Positions 8,342 to 16,786 of a stretch of DNA of 64,000 nucleotides are shown one piece after another. The DNA lies in assembly GCF_001544695.2 (NCBI RefSeq), contig NZ_FCOM02000031.1, positions 29,257 to 93,256 of the forward strand. The letters run 5' to 3'. Source of the stretch: Caballeronia arvi (GTDB lineage: Bacteria; Pseudomonadota; Gammaproteobacteria; Burkholderiales; Burkholderiaceae). The notes beneath the pieces are model-generated. The model was given only the letters and a program-made list of their open reading frames with translations, was not told where the DNA came from and did not search any database. The position numbers and the translations under genes were made by a program. Within the stretch, counting starts at the first letter, position 1. Each line of letters starts with the position of its first letter.

Positions 8342-9096
8342 GTGCGGCGGCTCCCGGCGCGCGCCCATTCGCGCGTCTCGACCATGAGCTTCGTGTGAGT
8401 CAGATCGAGTTGCAGCGGCGTGATCGACACGAAGCCGTTCGCGACTGCGTGGAAATCGGTGCCTTCGCTTGCGTCGAGCGCGTCGCCGGACGGTCCGATC
8501 CAGTAGATCGGATTGCCGCGCGGGTCGCTCTGGCGGATGACCGGCTGCGACGGATGGCGCTTGCCGAGGCGCGTAACTTTCCATTCACGCAACTGATCGT
8601 AAGGCAGGCTCGGGATGTTCACGTTCAGCAACGGATGACCCGGCATCGGATGATCGAGGAAATGTGCAACGATCTCCGCGGCGACGCGCGCGGCGTCTTC
8701 GAGATGAAGCCAGTCGCGGCCGACGAGCGAGAACGCGATCGCCGGAATGCCGAACATGAAGCCTTCGGTGGCCGCCGCGACGGTGCCCGAATACAGCGTG
8801 TCCTCGCCGACGTTCTGCCCGTTGTTGATACCGGACACGACGAGATCCGGCTGCTGGTCGAGCATGCCGGTGAGCGCGATGTGCACGGAATCGGTCGGCG
8901 TACCGTTCACGAAGTTGAAACCGTTCGGCGCCTGATGAACGCTCAAGGGCCGCGACAGCGTAAGCGAGTTGGACGAGCCGCTGCAGTTTTGCTCGGGCGC
9001 CATCACCGTCACTTCGCCGAGCGGCTGCAGGACGTCGTGCAGCACATTGATGCCGCGCGCCAGATAACCGTCGTCGTTGCTGAGTAGGATTCGCAT
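8338..9096 (-). CDS. surE: 5'/3'-nucleotidase SurE
   Basis: A 252-residue metal-dependent phosphatase that dephosphorylates nucleoside 5'- and 3'-monophosphates and short polyphosphate, a survival factor in stationary phase. The signature MRILLSNDDGY at the N-terminus carries the metal-binding D8 and D9. The SGINNGQN motif supplies further ligands, and SGTVAAATEG is typical. It is the first gene of the surE-pcm-nlpD-rpoS unit. The 124-bp gap upstream separates it from a divergent oxidoreductase. Confidence 0.97.
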   Translation of the reverse strand: MRILLSNDDGYLARGINVLHDVLQPLGEVTVMAPEQNCSGSSNSLTLSRPLSVHQAPNGFNFVNGTPTDSVHIALTGMLDQQPDLVVSGINNGQNVGEDTLYSGTVAAATEGFMFGIPAIAFSLVGRDWLHLEDAARVAAEIVAHFLDHPMPGHPLLNVNIPSLPYDQLREWKVTRLGKRHPSQPVIRQSDPRGNPIYWIGPSGDALDASEGTDFHAVANGFVSITPLQLDLTHTKLMVETREWARAGSRRT

Positions 9097-9220
9097 CCGA
9101 CGATTGTAACCGAGGAAGCATGGCGCGACGACGACTCGAAGGCCCGGCCGCGCCGCTTCGCGTGCCCTGTCGCGTGCCCCGTTGCGTGCCCTACACTGAC
9201 GTCATCTCAAAGGAGCAAAC

Positions 9221-10195
9221 ATGCGCGCCGTCAGATGCAACGAACACGGACTGCCCGATACGCTTTCCATCGAAACGCTGCCCGACCTGCATCCCGAAGC
9301 GGGCGAAGTCGTCATCGACGTGAAAGCGGCGAGCGTGAATTTTCCGGATGTGCTCATCATCCAGAACAAGTATCAGTTCAAGCCGCCGCTGCCGTTCACG
9401 CCCGGCGCGGAATTCGCGGGCATCGTGCGCGAAGTGGGCGCGGGCGTCACGCGCCTCAGGCCCGGCATGCGCGTGGCCGCGTACACGGCGCAAGGCGCGT
9501 TCGCCGAACAGGCGCGCGCAAAGGAAGCGGACTGCATCGCGCTGCCCGACGACGTCGATCTCGCCGACGCCGCCGCGTTCACGCTTGCGTACGGCACGTC
9601 GTACCACGCGCTCGTCGATCGCGGCGCGTTGCAGGCAGGCGAGACGCTGCTCGTACTCGGTGCGGCGGGCGGCGTCGGCGTCGCGGCGATCCAGATCGGC
9701 AAGCTCGTCGGCGCGCGCGTGATCGCGGCGGCATCGAGCGCGGAAAAGCTCACGTTCTGTCGCGAGCATGGCGCCGATGACATCATCGATTACGCGAAGG
9801 AAGATCTGCGCGAGCGCGTCAAGTCACTGACGGACGGCAACGGGCCGGATGTCATCTTCGATCCGGTCGGTGGCGCGTATGCGGAGCCCGCGTTTCGCAG
9901 CATCGGCTGGCGCGGGCGGTATCTGGTCGTCGGCTTCGCGAACGGCGAGATTCCGAAGCTGCCGCTCAATCTCGCGCTGTTGAAAGGCGCGAGCATCGTA
10001 GGCGTGTTCTGGGGCGGTCACATGCAGCGCGAACACGCGCTCGCCGATCACGAGTTCGCGACGATGGTCGACTGGATCAAGGCTGGCAAGTTGCGGCCCG
10101 TCGTCACGAAGCGCTATTCGCTCGACGAAACGCCGCAGGCGCTCGACGACATGATGAATCGCCGCGTGACCGGCAAAGTCGTGATCGAGCCGTAA
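9221..10195 (+). CDS. Zinc-independent NADPH:quinone oxidoreductase (MDR superfamily)
   Basis: A 324-residue medium-chain dehydrogenase/reductase. It has an N-terminal GroES-like fold (PFTPGAEFAGIVREVGAGV) and a Rossmann domain with LGAAGGVGVAAIQIGKLVGA. The catalytic and structural zinc ligands of alcohol dehydrogenases are absent, which places it with quinone or enone reductases. An AAAGGAG ribosome site lies just before the ATG. It stands alone between divergent surE and the convergent GT9 gene, so context gives no substrate. Confidence 0.9.
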   Translation: MRAVRCNEHGLPDTLSIETLPDLHPEAGEVVIDVKAASVNFPDVLIIQNKYQFKPPLPFTPGAEFAGIVREVGAGVTRLRPGMRVAAYTAQGAFAEQARAKEADCIALPDDVDLADAAAFTLAYGTSYHALVDRGALQAGETLLVLGAAGGVGVAAIQIGKLVGARVIAAASSAEKLTFCREHGADDIIDYAKEDLRERVKSLTDGNGPDVIFDPVGGAYAEPAFRSIGWRGRYLVVGFANGEIPKLPLNLALLKGASIVGVFWGGHMQREHALADHEFATMVDWIKAGKLRPVVTKRYSLDETPQALDDMMNRRVTGKVVIEP

Positions 10196-10238
10196 GGCGG
10201 CTTGTTCGCGGCGCGCGTTTCGACGTGTACTTGTCGAA

Positions 10239-11213
10239 CTAGAGGCGCCGCGACTGCGCGCCAGGCAGCATGCCGATGCGCTCCGCCTGGCGTGTTTTGG
10301 CGTCGGCGAAATCGGCCGCCACATAATGGTGCTGCGCGCGAGCATGCTTGTCGTGCAGCATCTGAAAGGCCGTCATGACGCGCCGCACCGTGAGCAGGCG
10401 TTGCCACATGCGCTCCCTGAGCGCGCCGAACGGCAGCACGGAAAGCGGCAGCACGACCGCGCCCGGTCCCCAGCCCGGACGCCAGGAGCGCGCGAGGCCC
10501 CGTCGCATGAAAAGCGACAACGTCGGCACGCCGATGCACGACGCGAGATGCCCGAGACCCGAATCGTTGCCGATGAACCAGGACGACTCGGCAATCCACG
10601 TCGCGACTTCGCCCAACCGCGGCAGCGCGTTGATCTCGCATCCTTCGCTGGCGATGTCGCCCCATGCGCCGAATTCGGCAGGCGCGACGAGAAAACTCGG
10701 CTGCCAATGCAGATGCGCGAGCCCGCGCGAGAGTGCCAGAAACTTTGCGCGGCCCCACATCTTCTCGGGATGGCTGCCCGTCGGATGGATGGCGATGCGA
10801 TTCGCGAAGCGCCCTTCCACCACGCCCGCCGGCACGGCGAGGCCATTCGCGCGCGTGACATCACGCAGGCCGAACACCTTCGTCGCGACCTCGACGATAC
10901 GGTCCACCATGTGCTTCGAGCCGCGGTATTCGGGCAGCGTCGCGAGACACAGCGTCTCGCCGGAACGGCTGAGCGCCGCTGCATAGTCGGTCGGCAGCAG
11001 TTCGATCACCGTATCGAACGCGCCCTGCCAGGCGTCGGGCTGCGCTACTGTTACGTGCGGAAACCAGTCCGCAAGCTGCTCCGCGACCCAACCGAACACG
11101 ACGGGCCGATAACCATTGCGGAGGAGATTGTTGACGAGGACGAGCCCGATGAGGCTGTCACCGATCGGTGATGGCAACACCACCGCAATCGAACTGTCAG
11201 TTCGCAGATTCAT
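10239..11213 (-). CDS. Glycosyltransferase family 9 (heptosyltransferase-like)
   Basis: A 324-residue GT-B protein of the GT9 family, which includes the LPS heptosyltransferases WaaC, WaaF and WaaQ. The N-terminal LPSPIGDSLIGLVLVNNLL loop and the donor-binding motif WFIGNDSGLGHLASCIGVP are clear, and HPTGSHPEKMWGRAKF fits the middle of the family. It is probably cytoplasmic and membrane-associated, adding a sugar to the LPS core or a related glycan. There is no other LPS gene beside it. The basic C-terminal tail after about residue 290 is not part of the family core. Donor and acceptor are unknown. Confidence 0.85.
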   Translation of the reverse strand: MNLRTDSSIAVVLPSPIGDSLIGLVLVNNLLRNGYRPVVFGWVAEQLADWFPHVTVAQPDAWQGAFDTVIELLPTDYAAALSRSGETLCLATLPEYRGSKHMVDRIVEVATKVFGLRDVTRANGLAVPAGVVEGRFANRIAIHPTGSHPEKMWGRAKFLALSRGLAHLHWQPSFLVAPAEFGAWGDIASEGCEINALPRLGEVATWIAESSWFIGNDSGLGHLASCIGVPTLSLFMRRGLARSWRPGWGPGAVVLPLSVLPFGALRERMWQRLLTVRRVMTAFQMLHDKHARAQHHYVAADFADAKTRQAERIGMLPGAQSRRL

Positions 11214-11485
11214 TCCTGTTCTCGCGGAATCGCGCAGATGAGCGCCGCGCCGATGACGCGCGGCAGCATCCGAATTCAGAGTGTCGCTTGGATTGCGTGA
11301 CGACCTGATGTGTTCCCGACGCCTGCTTCGGACAGGTCACGCGGGATCCGTATGGACCCGCGGTGCGGCACCGGGATTAGCGCAGCATCATAAAGATATC
11401 TGCCGTGCGTGACCATAGCCGATTCGCCGGAACCGGTGTGGCACGAATTGTCGCGCAAATCGCCGGCGTCTGCCGGCCGCGCCCG

Positions 11486-12310
11486 TCAGAGCTTTTCCGT
11501 TTCGCCGCTCTTTGGCTGCCACTTCATGAGGCGACGCTCGACCAGCGCGACGAGACCGTCGAGCACGAGCGCGAACGCCGTCAGCACGAGAATGCCGGCG
11601 AAGACGGTGTTGATGTCGAAGGTGCCTTCGGCCTGAAGAATCAGATAGCCGACGCCGCGCGCCGACCCGAGATATTCCCCGACAACCGAGCCGACGAAGG
11701 CCAGTCCGACCGACGTATGCAAGCTGGAAAACACCCAGCTCGTCGCGCTCGGTAGATAAACGTACCGCAACAGTTGCTTGCGGTTCGCGCCGAGCATGCG
11801 CGCATTGGCGAGCACGACCGGGCTCACTTCCTTCACGCCCTGATAGACGTTGAAGAACACGATGAAAAACACGAGCGTCACGCCGAGCGCGACCTTCGAC
11901 CAGATGCCGAGCCCGAACCACACGGCGAAGATCGGCGCGAGGATCACGCGCGGCATCGAGTTGGCGGCTTTGATGTAGGGATCGAGAAGCGCGCTTGTCG
12001 TCGGTGCGAGCGCGAGCCAGAGGCCGACGCCCAATCCGAACACCGTGCCGATCACGAACGCCAGCACCGTTTCGATCAGCGTCACCCACAAGTGAATGTA
12101 GATCTCGCCGCTCGTGAACCATTCCCAGATGCGCACCAGCACCTTCTGCGGCTCGCCGAAGAAGAATGCGGCCTTGTTGGCGTCGTCGAAATAGAAAGGC
12201 GGCAGAAGCGTCGGGCTCGTGAGCGCGTACCACAACGCGAAACACACGAGCAGCAACAGCCATTGCCACACGATGAGGTTCGTCCGATTCGGGCGCAGCT
12301 TGTTCCACAT
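11486..12310 (-). CDS. ABC transporter permease (SsuC/TauC type)
   Basis: A 274-residue inner-membrane permease with about six transmembrane segments and the cytoplasmic EAA loop (GVKEVSPVVLANARMLGANRKQLL). It matches the BPD_transp_1 family permeases of nitrate/sulfonate/taurine-type importers. It is the last gene of the binding protein-ATPase-permease set at 11486-14197, 12 bp after the ATPase gene. The substrate is not determined. Confidence 0.93.
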   Translation of the reverse strand: MWNKLRPNRTNLIVWQWLLLLVCFALWYALTSPTLLPPFYFDDANKAAFFFGEPQKVLVRIWEWFTSGEIYIHLWVTLIETVLAFVIGTVFGLGVGLWLALAPTTSALLDPYIKAANSMPRVILAPIFAVWFGLGIWSKVALGVTLVFFIVFFNVYQGVKEVSPVVLANARMLGANRKQLLRYVYLPSATSWVFSSLHTSVGLAFVGSVVGEYLGSARGVGYLILQAEGTFDINTVFAGILVLTAFALVLDGLVALVERRLMKWQPKSGETEKL

Positions 12311-12322
12311 GGTCGTATCGTC

Positions 12323-13156
12323 TTATTCGGCGGCGGCGGTGGGCTTCAGCTGCTGCTGATAGCCCTTCAACACTTCCTCGCGCAGCACGCCCCAGATCTG
12401 CGCATGCAGTTCGACGAAGCGTGGATGCGAGCGGATTTCGGCGACATCGCGCGGGCGCGGCAGGTCGATCGCGAATTCGCCGATCGGATGCGTGCCCGGC
12501 CCCGCCGACAACACGATCACGCGGTCGGACATCGAGATCGCTTCGTCCAGATCGTGCGTGATGAAAAGCACCGCCTTGCGCTTGGCCGCCCACAGATCGA
12601 GCAACTCGTTTTCCATCAGCTGACGCGTCTGGATGTCGAGCGCGGAGAACGGCTCGTCCATCAGGATGATGTCGGGATCGAGGATGAGCGTTTGCGCCAT
12701 CGCGACGCGCTTTCTCATGCCGCCCGACAGTTGATGCGGATAGCGGTCGCCGAAGCCGCCGAGACCCACGCGCTTCAACCATTCCTCGCCGCGCGCATCG
12801 GCCTCCTGTTTCGACACGCCCTGAAACACGAGGCCGGCCGTCACGTTGTCGAGCGCGGAGCGCCACGGCATCAGCGCATCGGCCTGGAACATGTAGCCCG
12901 CGCGCTTGTTGATGCCCGCAAGCTTTTCGCCGAACACGCTCACGGTTCCCGACGAAGGCGCAAGCAACCCCGCCGATACGTTCAGCAGCGTGGACTTGCC
13001 GCAGCCGGTCGGCCCGACCACCGAGACGAACTCGCCCGGCGCGATCCTGAGGCTCGTATTGCGGACCGCGGTGTAGCGGTCCTTGCGGCTCTCGCGCGAA
13101 GCGAACGTGCAGGTGACGTCCTCCAGCGCGAGCGCGTGATTCGATGGCGCGTTCAT
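12323..13156 (-). CDS. ABC transporter ATP-binding protein (SsuB/TauB type)
   Basis: A 277-residue ATPase subunit with Walker A GPTGCGKST, Q-loop region YMFQADALMPWRS, signature LSGGMRKRVAMAQTL, Walker B ILMDEPFSALD and the switch histidine in FITHDLDEAI. It belongs to the subfamily that energises nitrate/sulfonate/taurine/pyrimidine-type importers. It lies 3 bp after the binding-protein gene and 12 bp before the permease gene, so the three form one operon. Confidence 0.95.
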   Translation of the reverse strand: MNAPSNHALALEDVTCTFASRESRKDRYTAVRNTSLRIAPGEFVSVVGPTGCGKSTLLNVSAGLLAPSSGTVSVFGEKLAGINKRAGYMFQADALMPWRSALDNVTAGLVFQGVSKQEADARGEEWLKRVGLGGFGDRYPHQLSGGMRKRVAMAQTLILDPDIILMDEPFSALDIQTRQLMENELLDLWAAKRKAVLFITHDLDEAISMSDRVIVLSAGPGTHPIGEFAIDLPRPRDVAEIRSHPRFVELHAQIWGVLREEVLKGYQQQLKPTAAAE

Positions 13157-13159
13157 CGA

Positions 13160-14197
13160 TCAGACCTTAACGGTGGCGAGCGCCTTCTTCACGAAGTCGT
13201 TGGTCCACGTCTTCGACAGATCGATCGGCTTGCCCTTCACGGTTTCGTCGAAGGCTTGCAGCGTCTTGAGCGAAGTCGCGGGACCGTCGGCGGGCATCAG
13301 GCCGTCGGGCGACAGCGCTTCTTTCACGTGCTGCCATGAATCGAGATACAGCGCGCGATCGCCGAGCAGGTAGCTTTCCGGCACCGTCGCGATGAGATCC
13401 TTGCCCGATGCGCCTTGCAGCCACCTCAACGCGCGGACCATCGCGTTGGTGAGCGCCTGAGTCGTGTTCGGGTTTTTCGTGATGAAGCTCTGCGATGCAT
13501 ACAGGCAGCCCGCCGGCATGTTGCCGCCGAACACCTTGACGGTATCGGCGAGCGTGCGTGTGTCCGACACGATGCGGATATCGCCCGCGCGGTCGAGCTT
13601 CGTCATCACCGGATCGAGATTGGCGATCGCGTCGATCTGCCCGGACTGCAGCGCGGCGATCGCGCCCGCCCCCGCACCCACGCCGATGAACGACACGTCG
13701 CTCGCCTTGAGCCCGGCTTGCGCGAGCACGAAGCCCGCCATGATCGAGGTCGACGAACCCGGCGCCGTCACGCCGATTTTCTTGCCCTTCAGATCCGCGA
13801 CCGACTTGTAGTTCGGCATCGTCTTCTTCGATACGGCAAGCACGATCTGCGGCGCGCGTCCTTGCAGCACGAATTCGCGGAAATACTGGCTCTTCGCCTG
13901 AAGCAGGAGCGTGTGCTCGAATGCGCCCGACACGACATCCGCGCTGCCGCCGACCGCCGCCTGCAGCGCCTTCGCGCCGCCCGCAAAATCGGCGATCTCG
14001 ACTTCGAGACCTTCGTCCTTGAAGTAGTTGCGGCGCTCCGCGATGGTGAGCGGCAGATAGTAGAAGAGATTCTTGCCGCCGACCGCGATGGATACCTTGG
14101 CCTGTTCCGGCTTGTTCTGCGCAAACGCGAGCGGCATGCCCGAAAGTGCCCCACCCGCGAGCACGGCGCCGCTCGCGATGAACGTTCTGCGTTTCAT
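13160..14197 (-). CDS. ABC transporter substrate-binding protein (NMT1/SsuA-like)
   Basis: A 345-residue periplasmic binding protein. The N-terminus MKRRTFIASGAVLAGG carries a twin-arginine-type motif (RRTFI), and cleavage is likely after AFA at about residue 26, so Tat export is possible. The body resembles NMT1/SsuA-like proteins: YYLPLTIAERRNYFKDEGLEVEI, GSADVVSGAFEH, and LKGKKIGVTAPGSSTSIMAG. Genes of this family bind sulfonates, nitrate, thiamine precursors or aromatic acids. The adjacent CoA-transferase suggests an organic acid, but this is inference. Confidence 0.92.
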   Translation of the reverse strand: MKRRTFIASGAVLAGGALSGMPLAFAQNKPEQAKVSIAVGGKNLFYYLPLTIAERRNYFKDEGLEVEIADFAGGAKALQAAVGGSADVVSGAFEHTLLLQAKSQYFREFVLQGRAPQIVLAVSKKTMPNYKSVADLKGKKIGVTAPGSSTSIMAGFVLAQAGLKASDVSFIGVGAGAGAIAALQSGQIDAIANLDPVMTKLDRAGDIRIVSDTRTLADTVKVFGGNMPAGCLYASQSFITKNPNTTQALTNAMVRALRWLQGASGKDLIATVPESYLLGDRALYLDSWQHVKEALSPDGLMPADGPATSLKTLQAFDETVKGKPIDLSKTWTNDFVKKALATVKV

Positions 14198-14251
14198 CGT
14201 CTCTGTCTCCTTGGAATTCTTGTAGTCCGCGAGCGCGTCAGATCACGCGCA

Positions 14252-15463
14252 TCAAATCACTTTTTCAGCCCGCAGCCGCGCAATATCGTCGGCATCATAC
14301 CCGAGCGTCTGAAGTACTTCATCCGTGTGTTCACCGAGTTGCGGGCCGAGCCAGCGCGTCTCGCCCGGCGTTTCCGAAAGCTTCGGCGTGACGTTGGGCA
14401 GCGTGATTTCCTTGCCGTCCTGCCACGGAAAACGCTGCATCATCTGACGCGCGATGTATTGCGGATCGGTGAACATGTCCGCGACGCTGTAGATGCGGCC
14501 AGCAGGAACATCGGCGGCGTTGAGCACGGCGAGCGCTTCCTCGATGCCGCGCGTCGAAAGCCATGCGGCGATGGCGTCATCGATTTCCTGCGTGCGCGGC
14601 ACGCGGCCGTCGTTCGACGCGAGCGCAGGATCGTTCGCGAGATCCGCGCGGTCGATGGCGTTCATCAGGCGCTTGAAGATCGGATCGCTGTTGCCGCCGA
14701 TCACGATGCTGCCATCGCGGCAAGGATAGGTATTCGACGGCACGATGCCCGGCAGCGAGGCTCCGGTGCGCTCGCGCACCATGCCGTACACGCCATATTC
14801 GGGCACGACGCTTTCCATCATGTTGAAGACGGCTTCGTACAGCGCCACGTCGACGACCTGCCCTTTGCCGCCGTTCACGCGGACGTGATGCAGCGCCATC
14901 ATGCCGCCAATCACGCCGTGCAGCGCGGCGATCGAATCGCCGATCGAGATGCCGATGCGCGGCGGCGGCAGGTCCGGATAGCCCGTGATGTGGCGCAGCC
15001 CGCCCATCGATTCCGCGATCGCGCCGAAGCCCGGCCGATCGCGATACGGCCCGGTCTGGCCGTATCCGGAAAGCCGCACCATCACGAGGCCGGGGTTGTC
15101 TTCCGATAGCACTTCATAACCGAGCCCGAGCTTTTCGAGCAGGCCCGGGCGAAAATTCTCGATGACGATATCGGCTTCCTTCGCGAGCCGCCGGACGATC
15201 GCCTTGCCTTCGTCGGCCTTGAGATTCACCGTCACCGATTTCTTGTTGCGCGCCTGCACCGCCCACCACAGCGACGTGCCGCCCACTTCGGGATACAGCT
15301 TGCGCCACTTGCGCAGCGGATCGCCGCCATTCGGATCTTCGATCTTGATGACATCGGCGCCGAATTCGCCCATGAAGCGTGCGGCGAACGGCCCGGCGAT
15401 GAGCGTGCCAAGTTCCAGAACCTTGACGCCGGCGAGTGGTCCCGTCGTTGCGCTCATGGTCAT
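14252..15463 (-). CDS. CaiB/BaiF family class III CoA-transferase
   Basis: A 403-residue enzyme of the formyl-CoA/carnitine-CoA transferase family, which moves CoA between two carboxylic acids. The N-terminus GVKVLELGTLIAGPFAARFMGEFGADVIKIE is the family signature. The likely catalytic aspartate, equivalent to D169 of formyl-CoA transferase, is D176 in SIGDSIAALHG. The order recR, DUF1653 gene, this gene, then the ABC importer, all on the minus strand, suggests import of an acid followed by CoA activation. Acid identity is unknown. A second possible ATG lies two codons downstream. Confidence 0.92.
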   Translation of the reverse strand: MTMSATTGPLAGVKVLELGTLIAGPFAARFMGEFGADVIKIEDPNGGDPLRKWRKLYPEVGGTSLWWAVQARNKKSVTVNLKADEGKAIVRRLAKEADIVIENFRPGLLEKLGLGYEVLSEDNPGLVMVRLSGYGQTGPYRDRPGFGAIAESMGGLRHITGYPDLPPPRIGISIGDSIAALHGVIGGMMALHHVRVNGGKGQVVDVALYEAVFNMMESVVPEYGVYGMVRERTGASLPGIVPSNTYPCRDGSIVIGGNSDPIFKRLMNAIDRADLANDPALASNDGRVPRTQEIDDAIAAWLSTRGIEEALAVLNAADVPAGRIYSVADMFTDPQYIARQMMQRFPWQDGKEITLPNVTPKLSETPGETRWLGPQLGEHTDEVLQTLGYDADDIARLRAEKVI

Positions 15464-15482
15464 GTCTCCAGTTGTTTTTTTT

Positions 15483-15707
15483 TTAAAGGGGGATATCCAG
15501 CGGTGCGAAGCGCGGCGTGCCGTCGGGCAGCGTTTCGTTGAACATCGCGGCGGGCCGGACCCACAGGCCGCGTTCGTGCGGCCACAGATGTTCGTAGACG
15601 ATCATCGCTTCCTCGGTCTCGGAGTGGCGCGCCACTCCGATCACGCGATACAGCCCGCCCTTGTAGTGACGATGCGTCGCGAGCGCGAGGGCTTCGGTTT
15701 CTGTCAT
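15483..15707 (-). CDS. DUF1653 domain protein
   Basis: A 74-residue soluble protein with the full DUF1653 pattern: HYKGGLYRVIGVARHSETEE, a central VYEHLW, then GLWVRPAAMFNE. The family is widespread and uncharacterised, with a small beta-rich fold. It starts 11 bp after the recR stop, so it is probably translated from the dnaX-ybaB-recR transcript. The next gene, the CoA-transferase, follows after 19 bp. Confidence 0.88.
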   Translation of the reverse strand: MTETEALALATHRHYKGGLYRVIGVARHSETEEAMIVYEHLWPHERGLWVRPAAMFNETLPDGTPRFAPLDIPL

Positions 15708-15718
15708 TGAATCGATCC

Positions 15719-16315
15719 TTAAACGGAACGCCGGTCGAGCATCGCGCGCGCGATCGTGCCCGCATCGACATATTCGAGCTCGCCGCCGACCGGCACGCCG
15801 CGCGCGAGCCGCGTCACCTTCAGCCCTTTGCTCTTCAACGTCTGCGCGAGATAGTGCGCGGTCGCCTCGCCTTCGTTCGTGAAGTTGGTGGCGAGCACCA
15901 CTTCCTGCACGATGCCGTCGAGCGCGCGGCTAATCAGGCGCTCGAAGTGAATCTCCTTCGGACCGATGCCGTCGAGCGGACTGAGCCGCCCCATCAGCAC
16001 GAAGTAGAGCCCGCGATACGTGAGCGTCTGTTCGAGCATGATCTGATCGGCGGGCGTCTCGACGACGCACAGCAAGGCCGGATCGCGCTCCTCGTCGGTG
16101 CAGACTTCGCAGATATCGCTTTCCGTGAAGGTGTTGCACTTCTCGCAGTGCTTCAGATGCTCGGTCGCGAACAGCAGCGATGCTCCGAGCTTCTCGGCGC
16201 CCGCGCGGTCGTGCTGCATCAGGTGATACGCCATGCGCTGCGCCGATTTCGGGCCGACCCCGGGCAGCGCGCGCAGCGCCTCGACGAGCGCCGACAGGGC
16301 GGAAGGTTGTTTCAT
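15719..16315 (-). CDS. recR: Recombination mediator RecR
   Basis: A 198-residue component of the RecFOR pathway that, with RecO, loads RecA on SSB-coated gapped DNA. It shows the N-terminal helix-hairpin-helix (LVEALRALPGVGPKSAQRMA), the zinc-finger cysteines around CEKCNTFTESDICEVC, and a Toprim domain (LLCVVETPADQIMLE). Length matches E. coli RecR (201). It is third in the conserved dnaX-ybaB-recR group. Confidence 0.98.
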   Translation of the reverse strand: MKQPSALSALVEALRALPGVGPKSAQRMAYHLMQHDRAGAEKLGASLLFATEHLKHCEKCNTFTESDICEVCTDEERDPALLCVVETPADQIMLEQTLTYRGLYFVLMGRLSPLDGIGPKEIHFERLISRALDGIVQEVVLATNFTNEGEATAHYLAQTLKSKGLKVTRLARGVPVGGELEYVDAGTIARAMLDRRSV

Positions 16316-16355
16316 GTTTCCTCATGACACGCCGGAATCGCTCCGGCGCGCGGGT

Positions 16356-16682
16356 TTAGAACGGCAGCTTGAAGCCCGGCGGCATCGGCATGCCGGAGGT
16401 CATGCCGCTCATCTTTTCCTGCGTGGTCGCCTCGGCCTTGCGCACGGCATCGTTGAACGCAGCGGCGACGAGATCTTCCAGCATGTCCTTGTCGTCGGCG
16501 AGCAGGCTCGGGTCGATCGACACACGCTTGACGTCGTTCTTGCAAGTCATCGTCACCTTCACGAGACCGGCGCCGGACTGGCCCTCGACCTCGATCAGCG
16601 CGAGCTGATCCTGCATCTTCTTCATGTTTTCCTGCATCTGCTGAGCCTGTTTCATCAGCCCGGCGAGTTGGTTCTTCATCAT
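16356..16682 (-). CDS. ybaB: YbaB/EbfC family nucleoid-associated protein
   Basis: A 108-residue DNA-binding protein that forms tweezer-like dimers and bridges or coats DNA. The N-terminal coiled coil (LAGLMKQAQQMQENMKKMQDQLA), the core VTMTCKNDVKRVSIDPSLL and the C-terminal PPGFKLPF are typical. The start at 16682 was chosen because AAGGAG lies 7 nt upstream; a second ATG follows immediately. It lies between dnaX and recR as in E. coli, and is usually co-transcribed with them. Confidence 0.96.
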   Translation of the reverse strand: MMKNQLAGLMKQAQQMQENMKKMQDQLALIEVEGQSGAGLVKVTMTCKNDVKRVSIDPSLLADDKDMLEDLVAAAFNDAVRKAEATTQEKMSGMTSGMPMPPGFKLPF

Positions 16683-16786
16683 GGTTAGGCTCCTTACTGG
16701 AAAACGTGTGGTGCCAGCGTGCGCCCGGCGCGCGCTCGACATTCGGTGCGGATGCGCGACGTCGACAACACGCCGCGCGCTTCAGT

